A DNA stretch of 61,003 nucleotides from assembly GCA_051453625.1 (NCBI GenBank), contig JBOZIK010000001.1, positions 30,727,310 through 30,788,312 on the forward strand, read 5' to 3'. The stretch comes from Welwitschia mirabilis. Its lineage: Eukaryota; Gnetophyta; Gnetopsida; Welwitschiales. Positions 44,850-55,712 of this stretch are shown here, in pieces. The position numbers were made by a program, and so were the translations under genes. The notes under the pieces were generated by a model, which saw only the letters and a list, made by a program, of their open reading frames with translations, did not search any database and was not told where the DNA came from. Position 1 is the stretch's first letter, and each line of letters begins with the position of its first letter.

Positions 44850-45623
44850 AATGTAATTCATACACATTTCTCTTCACTTATTATAATAAAAACATTTCAC
44901 ATGTTCCTTATTAGTATACTTGTCTTTACTTTAAAACTTTTATATTTGAGTAACCAAGGCATCTTGAGAAGTTTTTTATTATTTCATTTTCTTGTATTCT
45001 TCAATAATTATTCAAATTATACTTTCTAAATTGCATGGAATCTTCTTTAATGTGAAAACAATATGAGCATATCTAGATGGAAGAGTACTAAGAATAATGG
45101 CCTTAGCATCTTCATTATCAATCTTTGAATTCATAGCAATAAGTTAACCTAAAAAGGATCTGAAATGATTTATATGTTAATTCATGTCTTTTGAATCATT
45201 CATTTTCAAGATATAAAGTTAATGCTTTAAATCTTGTTTAGCCTCACTTCTATTTAAACCAAATAATTTGCAAAAGTCATCCAATGCTTTATTTGAGCTT
45301 TTACTTAATATGATGAGGATAGCCATTTTCAAGACCAAGTCCAATGTGAGAAAGGACTTCTGGATCATTATCTTCTTAATCATTAATTTTGTTTAGATCT
45401 TTTGGCTTTGGTACTTTACCACTTATTACTTTCTATGAACCTTTGTTAATTAGCAAATATTTTTTGCATTTTTACCTCTCATATGTGAAAATTCCTTTCA
45501 TTAAATTTTTTAATATCTTTCCCTTTACTTGAGGAAAGTCGATAATTTTAAGCCTTTAAAATAATTACTTTTAAATAAAATAGCATTACCCTCTTTAATG
45601 TAAATCCTTTCTTCTGATGCCAT
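44850..45623 (-). pseudogene. Copia gag (second lineage), minus strand
   Basis: The minus strand starts at an ATG (45623-45621) with MASEERIYIKEGNAILFK, then FNERNFHI.EVKMQKIF. Around 45350-45040 it carries a good UBN2-type Gag domain: LDDFCKLFGLNRSEAKQDL, LYILKMNDSKDMN, LIAMNSKIDNEDAKAIILST and LPSRYAHIVFTL. A KCFYYNK remnant near 44865 marks the zinc knuckle. Stops are few but real, and no protease follows. It is unlike the gag of the complete copia element, so it is a separate lineage. Confidence 0.75.
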
Positions 45624-45724
45624 TTAAAAAAATAATTTTATTATGATAGTTTTATAAATAAAAGGCATAGAATTTCATAAAAATAAATATGAGTTGAAAA
45701 TATTGTTAAAGCATGAAAATTTTA

Positions 45725-45737
45725 GGGCTCATAGTAG
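45725..45737 (-). promoter_or_regulatory. Candidate initiator tRNA-Met primer-binding site
   Basis: The minus strand reads CTACTATGAGCCC, a one-base-deleted form of TGGTATCAGAGCCC, upstream of the gag start. The base pair next to it (TG at 45738 on the plus strand) would be the CA end of a 5' LTR. Confidence 0.4.
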
Positions 45738-46019
45738 TGCCTTCCAAATTCCCATAGAGGATAAAGTAGTCTCAATGAATCATATAGATCATGCATGAAA
45801 ATTGTGTCTTTTATAGCTAATCTATCTTATGATGAATTACATAATGAAATAACTAAATTATGTTTTTATTATCATCGTGTAAGAACCTCCACTCATGAGT
45901 AATGTTTGAAGTATATGTACATATAATAATGTCGTACTATGACTTAAGATAAGGGGAAAAATACTAAAAAAAACTAGTATACAACCTTTGTACTATCATC
46001 CTTTGAGTGGTTATTACTA
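45738..46019 (-). repeat. Possible 5' LTR fragment of the minus-strand copia gag element
   Basis: Placed here only because it lies just outside the candidate primer site. The far end could not be set and may be cut by the very long LTR that follows. Confidence 0.25.
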
Positions 46020-49000
46020 CACTCCCTCATGTTAATTATCTTAATTAAGCATTTTTTAAAACATATCAATTAACATGCATAAAAAACCTATGACTAATTC
46101 CTATATAGATCCTATTAAAACATTATAAAATTTAAAATAATTATATAATAAAATTACTAATTAGCTATAGGCCCTTTTCGTTTGCATAAAATAATGATGT
46201 CAAAATTGTATCCTATATTTATTTCTAACTTTTACTTTCACCACACAAAGATATCTTGTATAAAGTTAATGGGATGTTAACTTGTTTTATCAGGTATATT
46301 GATAAGTTCTAAGATAGTACCTAACCAATAAAATAAAAGGTTTCATCTCCTATAAATGCCATTCCAACTTGATATATAGCCACCCTCCAAATATGAGTTA
46401 GTTCTACTTTTGGTTATGAACTATACAAACATTATTGGAATTAACTCTATAGGATTAGACTTCACTTTGATATACCTCTAATACAGGTTACAAGTAATAT
46501 GTGAGATGGATGCATGCTTATAAATAACCTCCACTTCCTTCAAGCATCTCAAGATGATGCAATATGATCCTTTAATATCAAGAGATATCAAGTTGATGTA
46601 AGTCCATGCATGGGTAGGGCAGGAGAGTGGTAATCAAATCCACCTCCAGAAGGGTTTATAAATAAAATTACAATGCAACCCAAATTGATGATGAAATCTA
46701 AGTATGGGAATGAATAATTATTAAGATTATCTTGGTTTAGTTAAATGAATACACCATACAAATGCAAGAATATAACTATGTATATATTTAGTGGATTATT
46801 TACCTAGTAAAAGTAATTTTAATCATCATTGATTTATTTCAAGAAAACAATCATATAGAAGAAAAATAAAGGATATAAAAATCTTTTTGATTTTATATAA
46901 AAGGAAAATCATACATTTTCAAAGCATAAGAGTGAAAATAAATGAAAGAAAAAAATCCTTTTATTTTTCTATATTCTAGCAATTCTTTTCAAATAAGGCA
47001 CATTAATATATTCAAATTATATTGTAGAAACATGCTCCATTTATGGAACTAAGCCAACTTCTAATCCATCTTTATAAATTTTAAGTATTTAAACCAAAAT
47101 AAAGTTAAGTAGAATATATGTATATATATATATATTTCATTAAAATAAAACATTAATGAAGCAAATTGATTGGGCTACACATCTCTAAATTATTAAGTAG
47201 ATAACCATAATGTTTATGCTTGGCATGCAAGAATAAGGGGCTAAATATTAATAAATAGTATATAAAAATGTTAAGAAATAAATTTAAGTTAATTAAAAAT
47301 CATATATACTATTTAAAATAATTAGTACTTGCATTAGATAAATTTTTATGAGTATTAAAATTAATTATAGATTTTTTAGCTTTTAAGAGGCATAGAAACT
47401 AAAAATTTTTAATTAATTATTTAAAATGTAAATATAAATTTTATTTATTTTTCTTAAAGTAGAATTATCATAATATTCCTAAAAATTAATTTTATTAAAT
47501 CTAAATTAGTATAAACATATTTCATAGGATCAAATTTTAACTATAAGAATTGCCTAAATTTTAGAATTGCTAAAATAGTACCCTTTACTAAAATGGCTAT
47601 AACTTTTAAGCTATTTAGTGTTTTAAATGAGTAAATATTTTTTTGAAAGGTTATTAAATGTTTTATAAGTTGGAATATTTAATTTTTATCAAAATCTTTT
47701 TATAGATTCTAAAAATTGAGACTTTTGTTTCTGATTTTCTACTTGCAATTTTTGAGCTATTTTCATAAAATAAATTTTAAAAATTATTTTACTTTTAAAA
47801 AATTATTATTTTAAAAATTTTAAATGCTTAATATGATTTTAAACCTACATAAAAATTTATGTAGTTTTGAATGAGTTATGGCTTTTCTAAGTTATGCTTC
47901 ACTTTTGGAAAAAAGTAAACTTTAACTAAACTAAAAACTAGAGAACTCATACTAACTTATAGGAATAAAAATTAATTAAAATAACTAAAAATTTATAATA
48001 AAAATTAGTATTAAAAATATATGAATATAATTATAAGTAATATAAACTCAACTTACAATAATTAATAAAGTATCAAATACCATAAGCCTTAGGATTTCCT
48101 AAGAAGGAGTGCCTAGCCTAAATAGATTTTTGAGGATCAGGCTCATTCTCTCTAATAAGACTCTAATGATAATCTAATGTAAAATGAATTTAAAACAATA
48201 TGGATATCCAAAATGATAGTGAAATCCCTGGTTACTTAGCTAAGATAGTCACTAAACACATAAAAGCTAAGCATGTTAAGAGGTCTCTCAACTCTCTTCC
48301 TTCTCTTAGTCTATGTAAATTGGAGGGAAAAATTATCCATTAGTAGTCCCATAAACTAATCATGTAAAGATATCCCTCAAATCTCTTCCTTATCTTAGTA
48401 TCAACTAATGAGAGGGAAGATATCAATATTGTGTTGATGCTACAATCACATGCATAGGCCTAATTCAAGAAATGCTAGCATGAAATTTAATTTCTTATAA
48501 TGAAAGTCCTAAGCTCTAAGATTCTAACTCCAAGCTTCCAAGCTTCAAGTTTTATCTCCCAGCTTTAAGATCCAAGCTCCAACTCCACACTCAAGAGGAT
48601 GAAAAGTTGAGAAGAAATTTTGGTAGTACAAGCATCCTTAAAGAATGTTAGCCTGATAAGAAGAAGATGGATTTATTTATAGACAAATGATATACGAAAG
48701 ATTTTTTACATAATTGGTTAAAAACTATCCACATCATGTCATCCATAAGGTAAAAAAATCTCTTTTACTTGATAATATTAATTAATGATTAGTTGGATGG
48801 ACTTTATATAAAAGTGATATAGACATATGAATGATAATGACAAGATTGATCAATGAAAAGTTAGATGAAATTTGTATAAAAGTGATATAGATATATAAAT
48901 AAAAATGATAAGCTTAATTAATGAAAACTTGAATAAGATTATGTAGAAGTAATATTTCATAAGATTGATTAATGAAAAGTTGTAAGAGCTTGTGTAAAAA

Positions 49001-49846
49001 GTAAAAGTGACATACAAATGATAAAAGGAATCTTATTTATGACTTATGCATCTAATTTAGGTGAGTAATTTTCTTGCTTTAATTAGCAAGTGTAATTACA
49101 TGTATCATTTCCTCATGCTAGTCTCTTCTTAATTTTTCATAGGCTTATAATCCATCCAAAACATATTTAAAATGCATAAGAAGAAAAATCGCACCAATTT
49201 CAAAATTGTCATGCAACACAACAAGAAAAATAATATATTTTATACATAAAGTACTTCTGCAAATATCAATAAAGATAAAATTCATGGTATAATAACTTTT
49301 ACTCTTTTATCCCTTTTTATTTATGAATAGGAGTGCATGTTCTTATTCACATGTTTACACTCTTCATAATCCATCATATCAGCACCACAAATTACAAGGA
49401 AGAAATGTCATAATTAAATGTAAGAAAATGTCATAACTGAATGTCATAGTTGAATGTAAGGAATTATCATAGTTGGACATAGTACTCTTACTTTTTACTT
49501 ACTTATTATTCTTTTACTTTTACCAAGTAATTTTAGGTTTTTTCCTCTCTTTATTTTTAGGTTTGAATAAGGTGCATGGTAAATAATTAAAATAAAGGTA
49601 CCACACGCCATTTTTATAGACCTTTTATTTTTATTTTTATTTTACACCTTTATGTGAATTTTTCAATTTAACTATTTAACCATGTGAATAACTTGTGTAA
49701 TCATAGATAGATTTATTTAGTATTAAATTTTTATAAATATTATTATTTAAAATAATAAAATTACTTAAAAATAATATTAATTAATTAAGTGACTTTATAA
49801 GTATCTATAAATTAAAATATATGTTTGGCATAAGAAATATAACACA
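46020..49846 (-). repeat. Very long gypsy-type LTR, copy 2
   Basis: It is co-linear with 22890-26453 in the same orientation. The first 2 kb aligns well. The part beyond 48090 holds the leader-like block (AAGCTTCCAAGCTTCAAG and related words around 48525-48590) that also precedes the gap in copy 1. The right end (AAGAAATATAACACA) is an imperfect match to the terminus of copy 1. At about 3.8 kb it is in the range of Del/Tekay or Ogre-type LTRs. Both limits are approximate. No polypurine tract or primer site was recognised beside either copy, so these may be solo LTRs. Confidence 0.45.
47121..47135. repeat. (TA)n microsatellite
   Basis: A short TA run inside the very long LTR. Confidence 0.85.
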
Positions 49847-49948
49847 TCATTAATTGTAAGGCTATACATTGATTCTCATTAAAGGGAGAAAAGGATTTTC
49901 ATTAAAATTTGATACCATAATATATTATATAATTTAGATATTGTCATA

Positions 49949-50527
49949 TGTTAGGAAATAATAATGTTAAAAAATGGAGAGGCACAAGATTTCCAAATCA
50001 AAATTTTATGTCTCCTCTATATTATTCAACAAAGATCTTACTTAAATAGGCAAGCACACCACTAGGGTTTTTACGTATCCCTAGGTCTGGGACCATAGTG
50101 TATACTAGCCTTAGCAATTTTCCCCTCAACATGGAAATACACTCTCTTCCAAGGAAAAACTGAAGTGCCTAAGGAAAAACCTTAGGAATGTAGCTTACAA
50201 TAAAACCTTTCAAAAGGAGTTGTCATATGAGGAAACTACTTCGTAAAATAAGTAGGCAATTTACTACTATACATCCCATAGCAGATAGAATTATTTTTGT
50301 GCATTACATGTCCCATAATTCTAGGTTAAAATGTGTACTACACATCTCATAGAACTAGGCTATATTTGTACTCCAAAACTCATAATAATAGAATTAGGTG
50401 TGACTTTAATTAAAGACTCAAGAGTCAAGTGATGACCATAATGTACAAAAGGAAATGAGTTTAACTAAACTTATTGTTTGTCAATTTAATCTTGGCTCAA
50501 AATATTAGAACTTCTCTCAACCTAACA
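49949..50527. repeat. Candidate 579-bp solo LTR
   Basis: It is bounded by perfect inverted termini TGTTAGG and CCTAACA. It contains a promoter-like TTAAATAGGC (50043-50052) in the plus orientation. On the minus strand an A-rich purine stretch (CTTAAAAAAAGA) precedes TGTTAGG, so it could instead be the 3' LTR of the minus-strand copia remnant to its right. The flanking five bases (TCATA and TCTTT) do not form a duplication. Confidence 0.45.
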
Positions 50528-50845
50528 TCTTTTTTTAAGTAGTAATTATTGATTCTATGATCAAATTATGTACTAGTGCAATGACTTCATGTTGTATAAG
50601 TTTCTTAATTTTATGAATCTACTCCCATGTATCATTTTCTACAAGAGCATGGTATTTTTCTTTTATGGCTTGGACCCATTGATAATGTAAAATGATGTCT
50701 TTTAAAGAAGTTGATTTACTATTATAAATTAAATAAAGCTCATCAACATCATTATCATAAGTTTTATGTGAGATATATCTAGTTTAGTTTTACCCTTTTC
50801 ATTGTGTTGAACATCTTGGAGAGTAGACTTTGACTAAGTTTTACG
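50528..50845 (-). pseudogene. N-terminal reverse transcriptase fragment of a copia element
   Basis: On the minus strand the sequence reads LKDIILHYQWVQAIKEKYHA, then LVENDTWE, the opening block of copia reverse transcriptase. It stops being recognisable within about 30 residues, before the catalytic palm, and ends at the candidate solo LTR. Confidence 0.7.
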
Positions 50846-51345
50846 ATATCTCCTATGGATAGTCTTAGCTTCTTTGATTAGAGAACCTACTAAATTACTT
50901 AGAGAACCATAACTAAGAGTGCTTAGAGCACCAAATTGCTTAATTTCTAAAGGTTGCAAATAATTTGTATCAATAGAAGGAACTGAAATAGGACTGATGG
51001 CTACATCTCCTCCCTTATTTGTAGGACATTGAGCATTCAAGGTTTTGGCTTGGGAATTGATGCAAGTGATCTCATGATTTTTAACACAACCTTAAATATG
51101 TATAAGTTTTTCATCTTTGTAGCCTTTAATAACTAGTTAGTAATTAGAATTAAAAATGTCCACTAAGTAATTCTTCACAAAAATTAAGTGATCTTCTCAT
51201 ACTAAAGTGGAAAGTAATAGAAGATGAAAGCTTAAAGACACACATACAGAACATGAGAAATAGTTTATGCAGAGAATGATGTCAAGTTAAGTGTAATCAA
51301 ATCATAGCCTTCCACTAGAACTAAAGTTCTGTGTACCAAATAAAC
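50846..51345 (-). pseudogene. Copia Pol linker; integrase missing
   Basis: A short open piece (51040-50834, DTNYLQPLEIKQFGALSTLS and onward) leads into the reverse transcriptase opening. Only about 300 bp separates this from the protease, where about 1 kb of integrase should be, so integrase has been deleted. Confidence 0.5.
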
Positions 51346-51795
51346 TTAACTAGGCACTTTAATAAACTCATCAAAATAATCATGCCAATAAGTCATGTGA
51401 TAATTAGCACCAGTGTCAACAATCCAAGTTTCATCACAAAGTATGTACTCACTCAAAACCACAAAGTCAGAAATGTTGAAAATTACATTTAACTCATAAT
51501 GACCATCATCATTAAGGGATTTAGACTCTTCAATAATTGCATTTGCCTTAGGTGTATATTTAATCTTATCCCAAGGTATCCAATAAAAGTCTAAGATATG
51601 ATCACTTCTTCCACATTGTGAGCACTGATATTTGTTTTTCATAGGAGTAGCAAAATCCTGAACTTGCTTTTTATTTAATGGATTCTGATTAGGCTTTTTT
51701 TTACTATTTTTTTGAAGCCTTACCCTTATCATAATATGATGTATTTGATGGATGAGAGTTGTGAGAATACTGCTTATGTTTAGGAGGAGATCCAT
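51346..51795 (-). pseudogene. Copia nucleocapsid and protease start
   Basis: A 149-codon open frame on the minus strand carries the nucleocapsid zinc knuckle CSQCGRSDHILDFYW (final Cys replaced by Tyr). About 65 residues later comes the protease active site ETWIVDTGANYHMT, with the catalytic D-T-G intact. The knuckle-to-protease spacing is normal for copia. The N-terminal 40 residues are lysine- and asparagine-rich, as expected ahead of a nucleocapsid. The frame ends soon after the active site. Confidence 0.85.
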
Positions 51796-52366
51796 AAGAA
51801 TGAGAAACTTTACAAGCTACATCAGAGGATGAGGAGTCTGAAAAGTTAAATAATCTTCTATAGTAATAATATTCTTACTGATCATATCAAAGTTCATATT
51901 AGGTAGCCATTTACTTTCATGAAGAGATAGGATGTATCTACGAAGAAATGGATCTCCAAATAGTAAAACCAAGTTGACATAATTTATGCAAACTTTTGAG
52001 TTAAATCTATTTCATCAATCTTTATTTTAATATCTATTATCTAAGATATAAGAGAATGCATTTTACCCCTTTCAGTAAAGGTTGTTCATGCTTATAATAA
52101 GATTGATAAACTCAAGGTTATTCTTTACGTAAAAGGTATTTCACAAAGCACGATAGTTGGTATAATAAGACTTACTTCTATTAACTAACTTTTTATGTGA
52201 AGTAGTCACTAATTTTTGCATTATCTCTATGAGTTTGTAATCAATGGTTTTCCATGCCTTTTATTCATCTAAATCTTGAAGAGTAACATGTTTTGTTTTT
52301 AAAAAAAAATCTGTATCGAAACCATATATGTGCATTGTTGACATAAAATCTTCATTCCAATCCTCT
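51796..52366 (-). pseudogene. Copia Gag capsid remnant
   Basis: On the minus strand, between primer site and nucleocapsid, the sequence reads MHIYGFDTDF, KAWKTIDYKLIEIMQKLVTT, then LEFINLIISM and a final SLHESKWLPNMNFD. This fits the UBN2-type Gag with several stops and frameshifts. It lacks the usual N-terminal F-x-G-x-N-Y block. Confidence 0.55.
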
Positions 52367-52380
52367 AACTCTGATCATCA
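52367..52380 (-). promoter_or_regulatory. Candidate initiator tRNA-Met primer-binding site
   Basis: The minus strand reads TGATGATCAGAGTTAG. It is a one-base-insertion form of TGGTATCAGAGCTAG, the common copia junction, and lies directly upstream of gag. Confidence 0.55.
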
Positions 52381-52383
52381 TTT

Positions 52384-53900
52384 AAGATCACCTTAAGGTT
52401 GGATATGATTCTAGTAGTTAATACTGATATAAAGCTCTCTAACAAGATCTGGAATCTGCCTTTTAATGTTGAAACCATGATGAATAATAAAAAAAAGAAA
52501 GAAAATGGTTAACAAATTATAAGGTAAAGTCGAAATTCATAGGGATATTACTCACATCGACTACTGAAAAATAGATCTATCCAATATACAAAGAAAACTC
52601 ATCAAAAATCCAAAGAGAAAAAATAAAAGATAATGGTATTGTTATCTAAAAAAGGAGTCTTACTCTCATCCATTAGTTCAAACGATCTATCTAAGTCATA
52701 ATGTAATCAAAGATAAAAAAAGATCATGATGGAGAGGTATAGTCACAACTAAAAGGAATTAATCCCAAAAATTTAAGTGAGATATCCAAACCACAATATG
52801 TGATAGTCAAAACAAATCTTCCCTAAACCATGCAAAACCTATGTGCACAAGAATAAATAAGGTAATTTGTTAAAAATTTCTTAATGTAAGCAAGGTAAAT
52901 TTTAACATGAAGAAGACTAATTTAATTATTAGATGATAAAAATGCAGAGTTATTAGTTTAAGGTCTATACCCAAATCTAGGTATTGGTCACGTCCTTTCT
53001 AAGGGTGGTACCCTTATCTCCTAAGGGAGTAAAAGGACAAAAATGTAAATCATGTTAGTGGGGCTTCTAAGTGATCAACTAGTTTCAATTACCTCAGCTA
53101 TATACCCTCCTTAAGGAAGAGTACCATGTAATATTGGTAACCTACTTATCCCTTTGACTTAGTAAATTTTAAAATTGATTATACTTACGAATCCTTATCG
53201 ACTTAATAATCAAATCCAAGTAGACCCTACCACTATGCCTCATCCTTCACCTAATATACCCTCAATTACTAAGGCATATGTGGGAATCTAAACCTTAGGG
53301 TTATCGAGACATTTTCACTTAAGAGAGACACAGTTCTGCATATGGCCAAAACTTCATGCTTAAGGTAGTTAAGACTACATAATAAGCTCAAAGGATAGCA
53401 TATCCTAACATGGATCTCTATTTACATAAGGCTCCCCATGCTCACCACTAATTAAAACTTATTGCCAATGTAAAATGTGATGTATTTAAGGGTGAAAGTG
53501 CTTTTCAATTTTAACCTTAACCATAGAAAATTAAAATTTTTGTATGAGAAAAATCAAGTCAAGTGGATCTTACTTCACATCCCAAACTTAACTTAATGGA
53601 AAAAAATTAAGGTTAAGGGCTTTCAATTAGTTAAAAAATTCTTAAAAACCTTTAAAAACATAAAAAATATGCTTAAAAAATAATTTTAGGATTTACAAAT
53701 TTGAAAAAAATGCCTAAAAAAACTCAAAAAAAAATCCAAAAATAGCAAAAAAGGGCTAAAACTGCTAATGTGTGTAAAACAAGGCTAATGGCTAAGCAAT
53801 ATCTCAACTAAATTGCATGTGCATAGGAATGGGTAATAATTAATAAGTTATTAAGCAATTTAACATGTGTAGAGAAGCAAGAAATATGACAACATAAATT
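52384..53900 (-). repeat. Presumed 5' LTR and flank of the copia remnant
   Basis: LTR status is inferred from the primer site at its left edge. The limits cannot be set and no partner LTR was found. It includes a richer-GC block at 52975-53330 and an AAGGGTGGTACCCTT hairpin near 53004-53018. A low-complexity AAAAA/TTTTT tract runs at 53630-53750. Confidence 0.3.
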
Positions 53901-53919
53901 TAAAAATTTGATTTTGGAT

Positions 53920-53992
53920 AGGTTTGGAATTGAACTCTACACTTCTTGTTTGAGAATCAAATGGTTTAACCATTATGTCAATGACTATGTTG
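53920..53992 (-). other. Degraded tRNA-Glu(CUC)-like sequence, possible SINE head
   Basis: The minus strand has an A-box-like TTGACATAATGGTTAA and, about 30 nt later, a B-box-like GAGTTCAATTCC, the internal promoter pair of tRNA genes. Between them lies TTTGATTCTCAAACAAG. It can be drawn as an anticodon arm with loop TTCTCAA (U33, anticodon CUC, A37) and a four-pair stem. The acceptor ends pair only partly (AACATAG with CTATCC). It is thus not a working tRNA; it could be a tRNA pseudogene or the head of a tRNA-derived SINE. Confidence 0.4.
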
Positions 53993-54055
53993 GTGAAATA
54001 AAACTCCAAAAAACTATTTAAATATGGTAGTTCTAGCAACACACATAAGACAACA

Positions 54056-54398
54056 TCACAACAAAAAAGCAGATACCAGAAAACACAGATGGTCAACAAT
54101 GATAGAGCTGTAGTAGTACAACAATGGAGAGTAGGTAGCCGAGGAGAGGAGAACTATTAAATAGGCACAGTGGGCTAATCTAATAAGTAGGAGAACACAT
54201 TCATGTGGTAAGGACATGAGCATGGACAATGACGCATTAGCAGAGAGCACATAGAGGTAGTGCACAATAAGCACAAGTGGTTGAGTCATGACATAGACGT
54301 GTAATGGTAAATACAATAGCAACCAGACCAATGGAGAAGGAACAAGCTGTAGGTGATTAGGCAAAGGCACACAGGTATGTAAGATTATGCAAGTAGGC
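54056..54398. other. Purine-rich, higher-GC island next to the gypsy LTR
   Basis: This stretch is visibly richer in G and A than anything nearby, with few T runs. It abuts the LTR start at 54399. The minus strand is open for 104 codons, but the product is a leucine-rich hydrophobic string expected from purine skew. I cannot identify its source. Confidence 0.4.
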
Positions 54399-55243
54399 TA
54401 TTGCACTGCTAATTTAAGATTATTTGATGGGGTTTTATGAGTTGTTTTGTAGGACTTTTATATAGGTTTAGGTGCAATTCTGAGGATTTTTAAGATATAA
54501 GAGGAAATTTTGGAAAAGTGCGATTCTTATCTAAATTTGATGTATTAAAGGCACTTTTTAATGCATAGAGCTTTGACTATTTTGTTCATTTCATTATAAG
54601 TGGATCTAGCCATATGTGTCATTTGTCTTTTTTTTGCTATGAATTGTTATAAATAAACCCTCTTTCAACTCTCTTTCTCATCTTCATTGCACCAAACATT
54701 CTCATGACAGGAGATCAAAGGGCGGGAGATCCATCTTGAGTGTTACAAAAAGATGTGCACTTGATGGAGGGTTGTGTATCCTCCATTAGGACCTAGCTAT
54801 TTTATAACCAAGATGCTTGTTACTATTTAAATTAAAAACCTAGTTTTATTTTTTTTATATTTCCATATTAGTTTATTTGATGACTCTTATAGTCTATGTT
54901 GCCCTTAATTTATTGAAAATTTTTTGGATGATATAGATTATTAAGGACAGACTTTGTTAAGGCTAAAAGCAAGTAGTGTTAGTTCCATTTTACATTTCAT
55001 TTAGAATAGTTGCATCTTGCATTTGTATTGTATCTTTTATTTCTTGCATTATTCTTTATCTCTAGTTCCTATATTCTTTTACAAAGCAACTTAAGTCTCA
55101 TACTCGTAGACTTCAATGTGAATACAACATTTTGGGTCTACTCTCACTTATACTAGTATGATCTATTATGTAAGATATCTATTTGGTTATAAATGACAGG
55201 ATCTCTTTAAATGTAAAAAATTACATAAATACACACTGCAACA
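54399..55243 (+). repeat. Gypsy 5' LTR, shorter U3 variant
   Basis: It begins TATTGCACTGCTAATTT and ends ACACACTGCAACA with an intact CA end. It is co-linear with the minus-strand LTRs, but lacks the U3 block with GTCATC/GATGAC palindromes (replaced around 54570-54640), which explains its 845-bp length. Landmarks such as CATTCTCATGACAGGAGATC (54699-54718) and GTGTATCCTCCATTAGGACC (54775-54794) are well kept. Confidence 0.85.
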
Positions 55244-55247
55244 AAAT

Positions 55248-55264
55248 TAGCTCATTGCTAGGGA
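55248..55264 (+). promoter_or_regulatory. Primer-binding site, tRNA-Asp type
   Basis: TAGCTCATTGCTAGGGA lies four bases after the LTR. Relative to TGGCGCCGTTGCCGGGGA it has one deletion, and otherwise only transitions. Confidence 0.65.
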
Positions 55265-55712
55265 AGAGAATTGAGGAGTACAAGGGTTTTTATCATTTAG
55301 GTGAGTATTTCAGACCTCTTTTTGGTTATTTATCTATGTGACGTTGTATTTTATTAGGAGGTGTAGGTTTTCTATGTGTAATTTTTTAGTTTTGTTTTTT
55401 TCAGTTTTAATTTTCTATAAAAATTTTGTGGTCATTCCCTCTATCATTCCCATAACAGATAGAACAACAATGTGTAATTCTTATTCTTGATTTTATTTCT
55501 TAATTGTAATTTCTTTAAAATAAATTAGTTTCTATAATCTCCTGTGACATCCGGATGACTAAGAGGACAACAGTCCTATTTTCAGTATTTACTACTTTTT
55601 ATTTTGATTTTTGTGTGTCGTCACTTCTGTAGTTTTCACAATAGACAAGATGATGGTCTCTTCTTTTTTGATCTTGTTTTCTATTGTTTGTTATTTGTAA
55701 GATGCTATGATA
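55265..55712 (+). mobile_element. Gypsy 5' leader
   Basis: Untranslated leader with inverted motifs at 55434-55462 and 55545-55575 (GACATCCGGATGAC at 55547-55560 is a near-perfect palindrome). A frame is open from 55604, but the family-conserved part of gag starts at the ATG at 55713. Confidence 0.6.

Noticed and set aside
49949-50527. Firm call of a solo LTR with target duplication
   Set aside because: The termini are perfect, but the flanking five bases do not match, so only a low-confidence feature was kept.
54056-54370. 104-codon hydrophobic frame on the minus strand
   Set aside because: The leucine/valine/serine-rich product is what a purine-rich opposite strand produces by chance. No start context, domain or homologous copy was seen.
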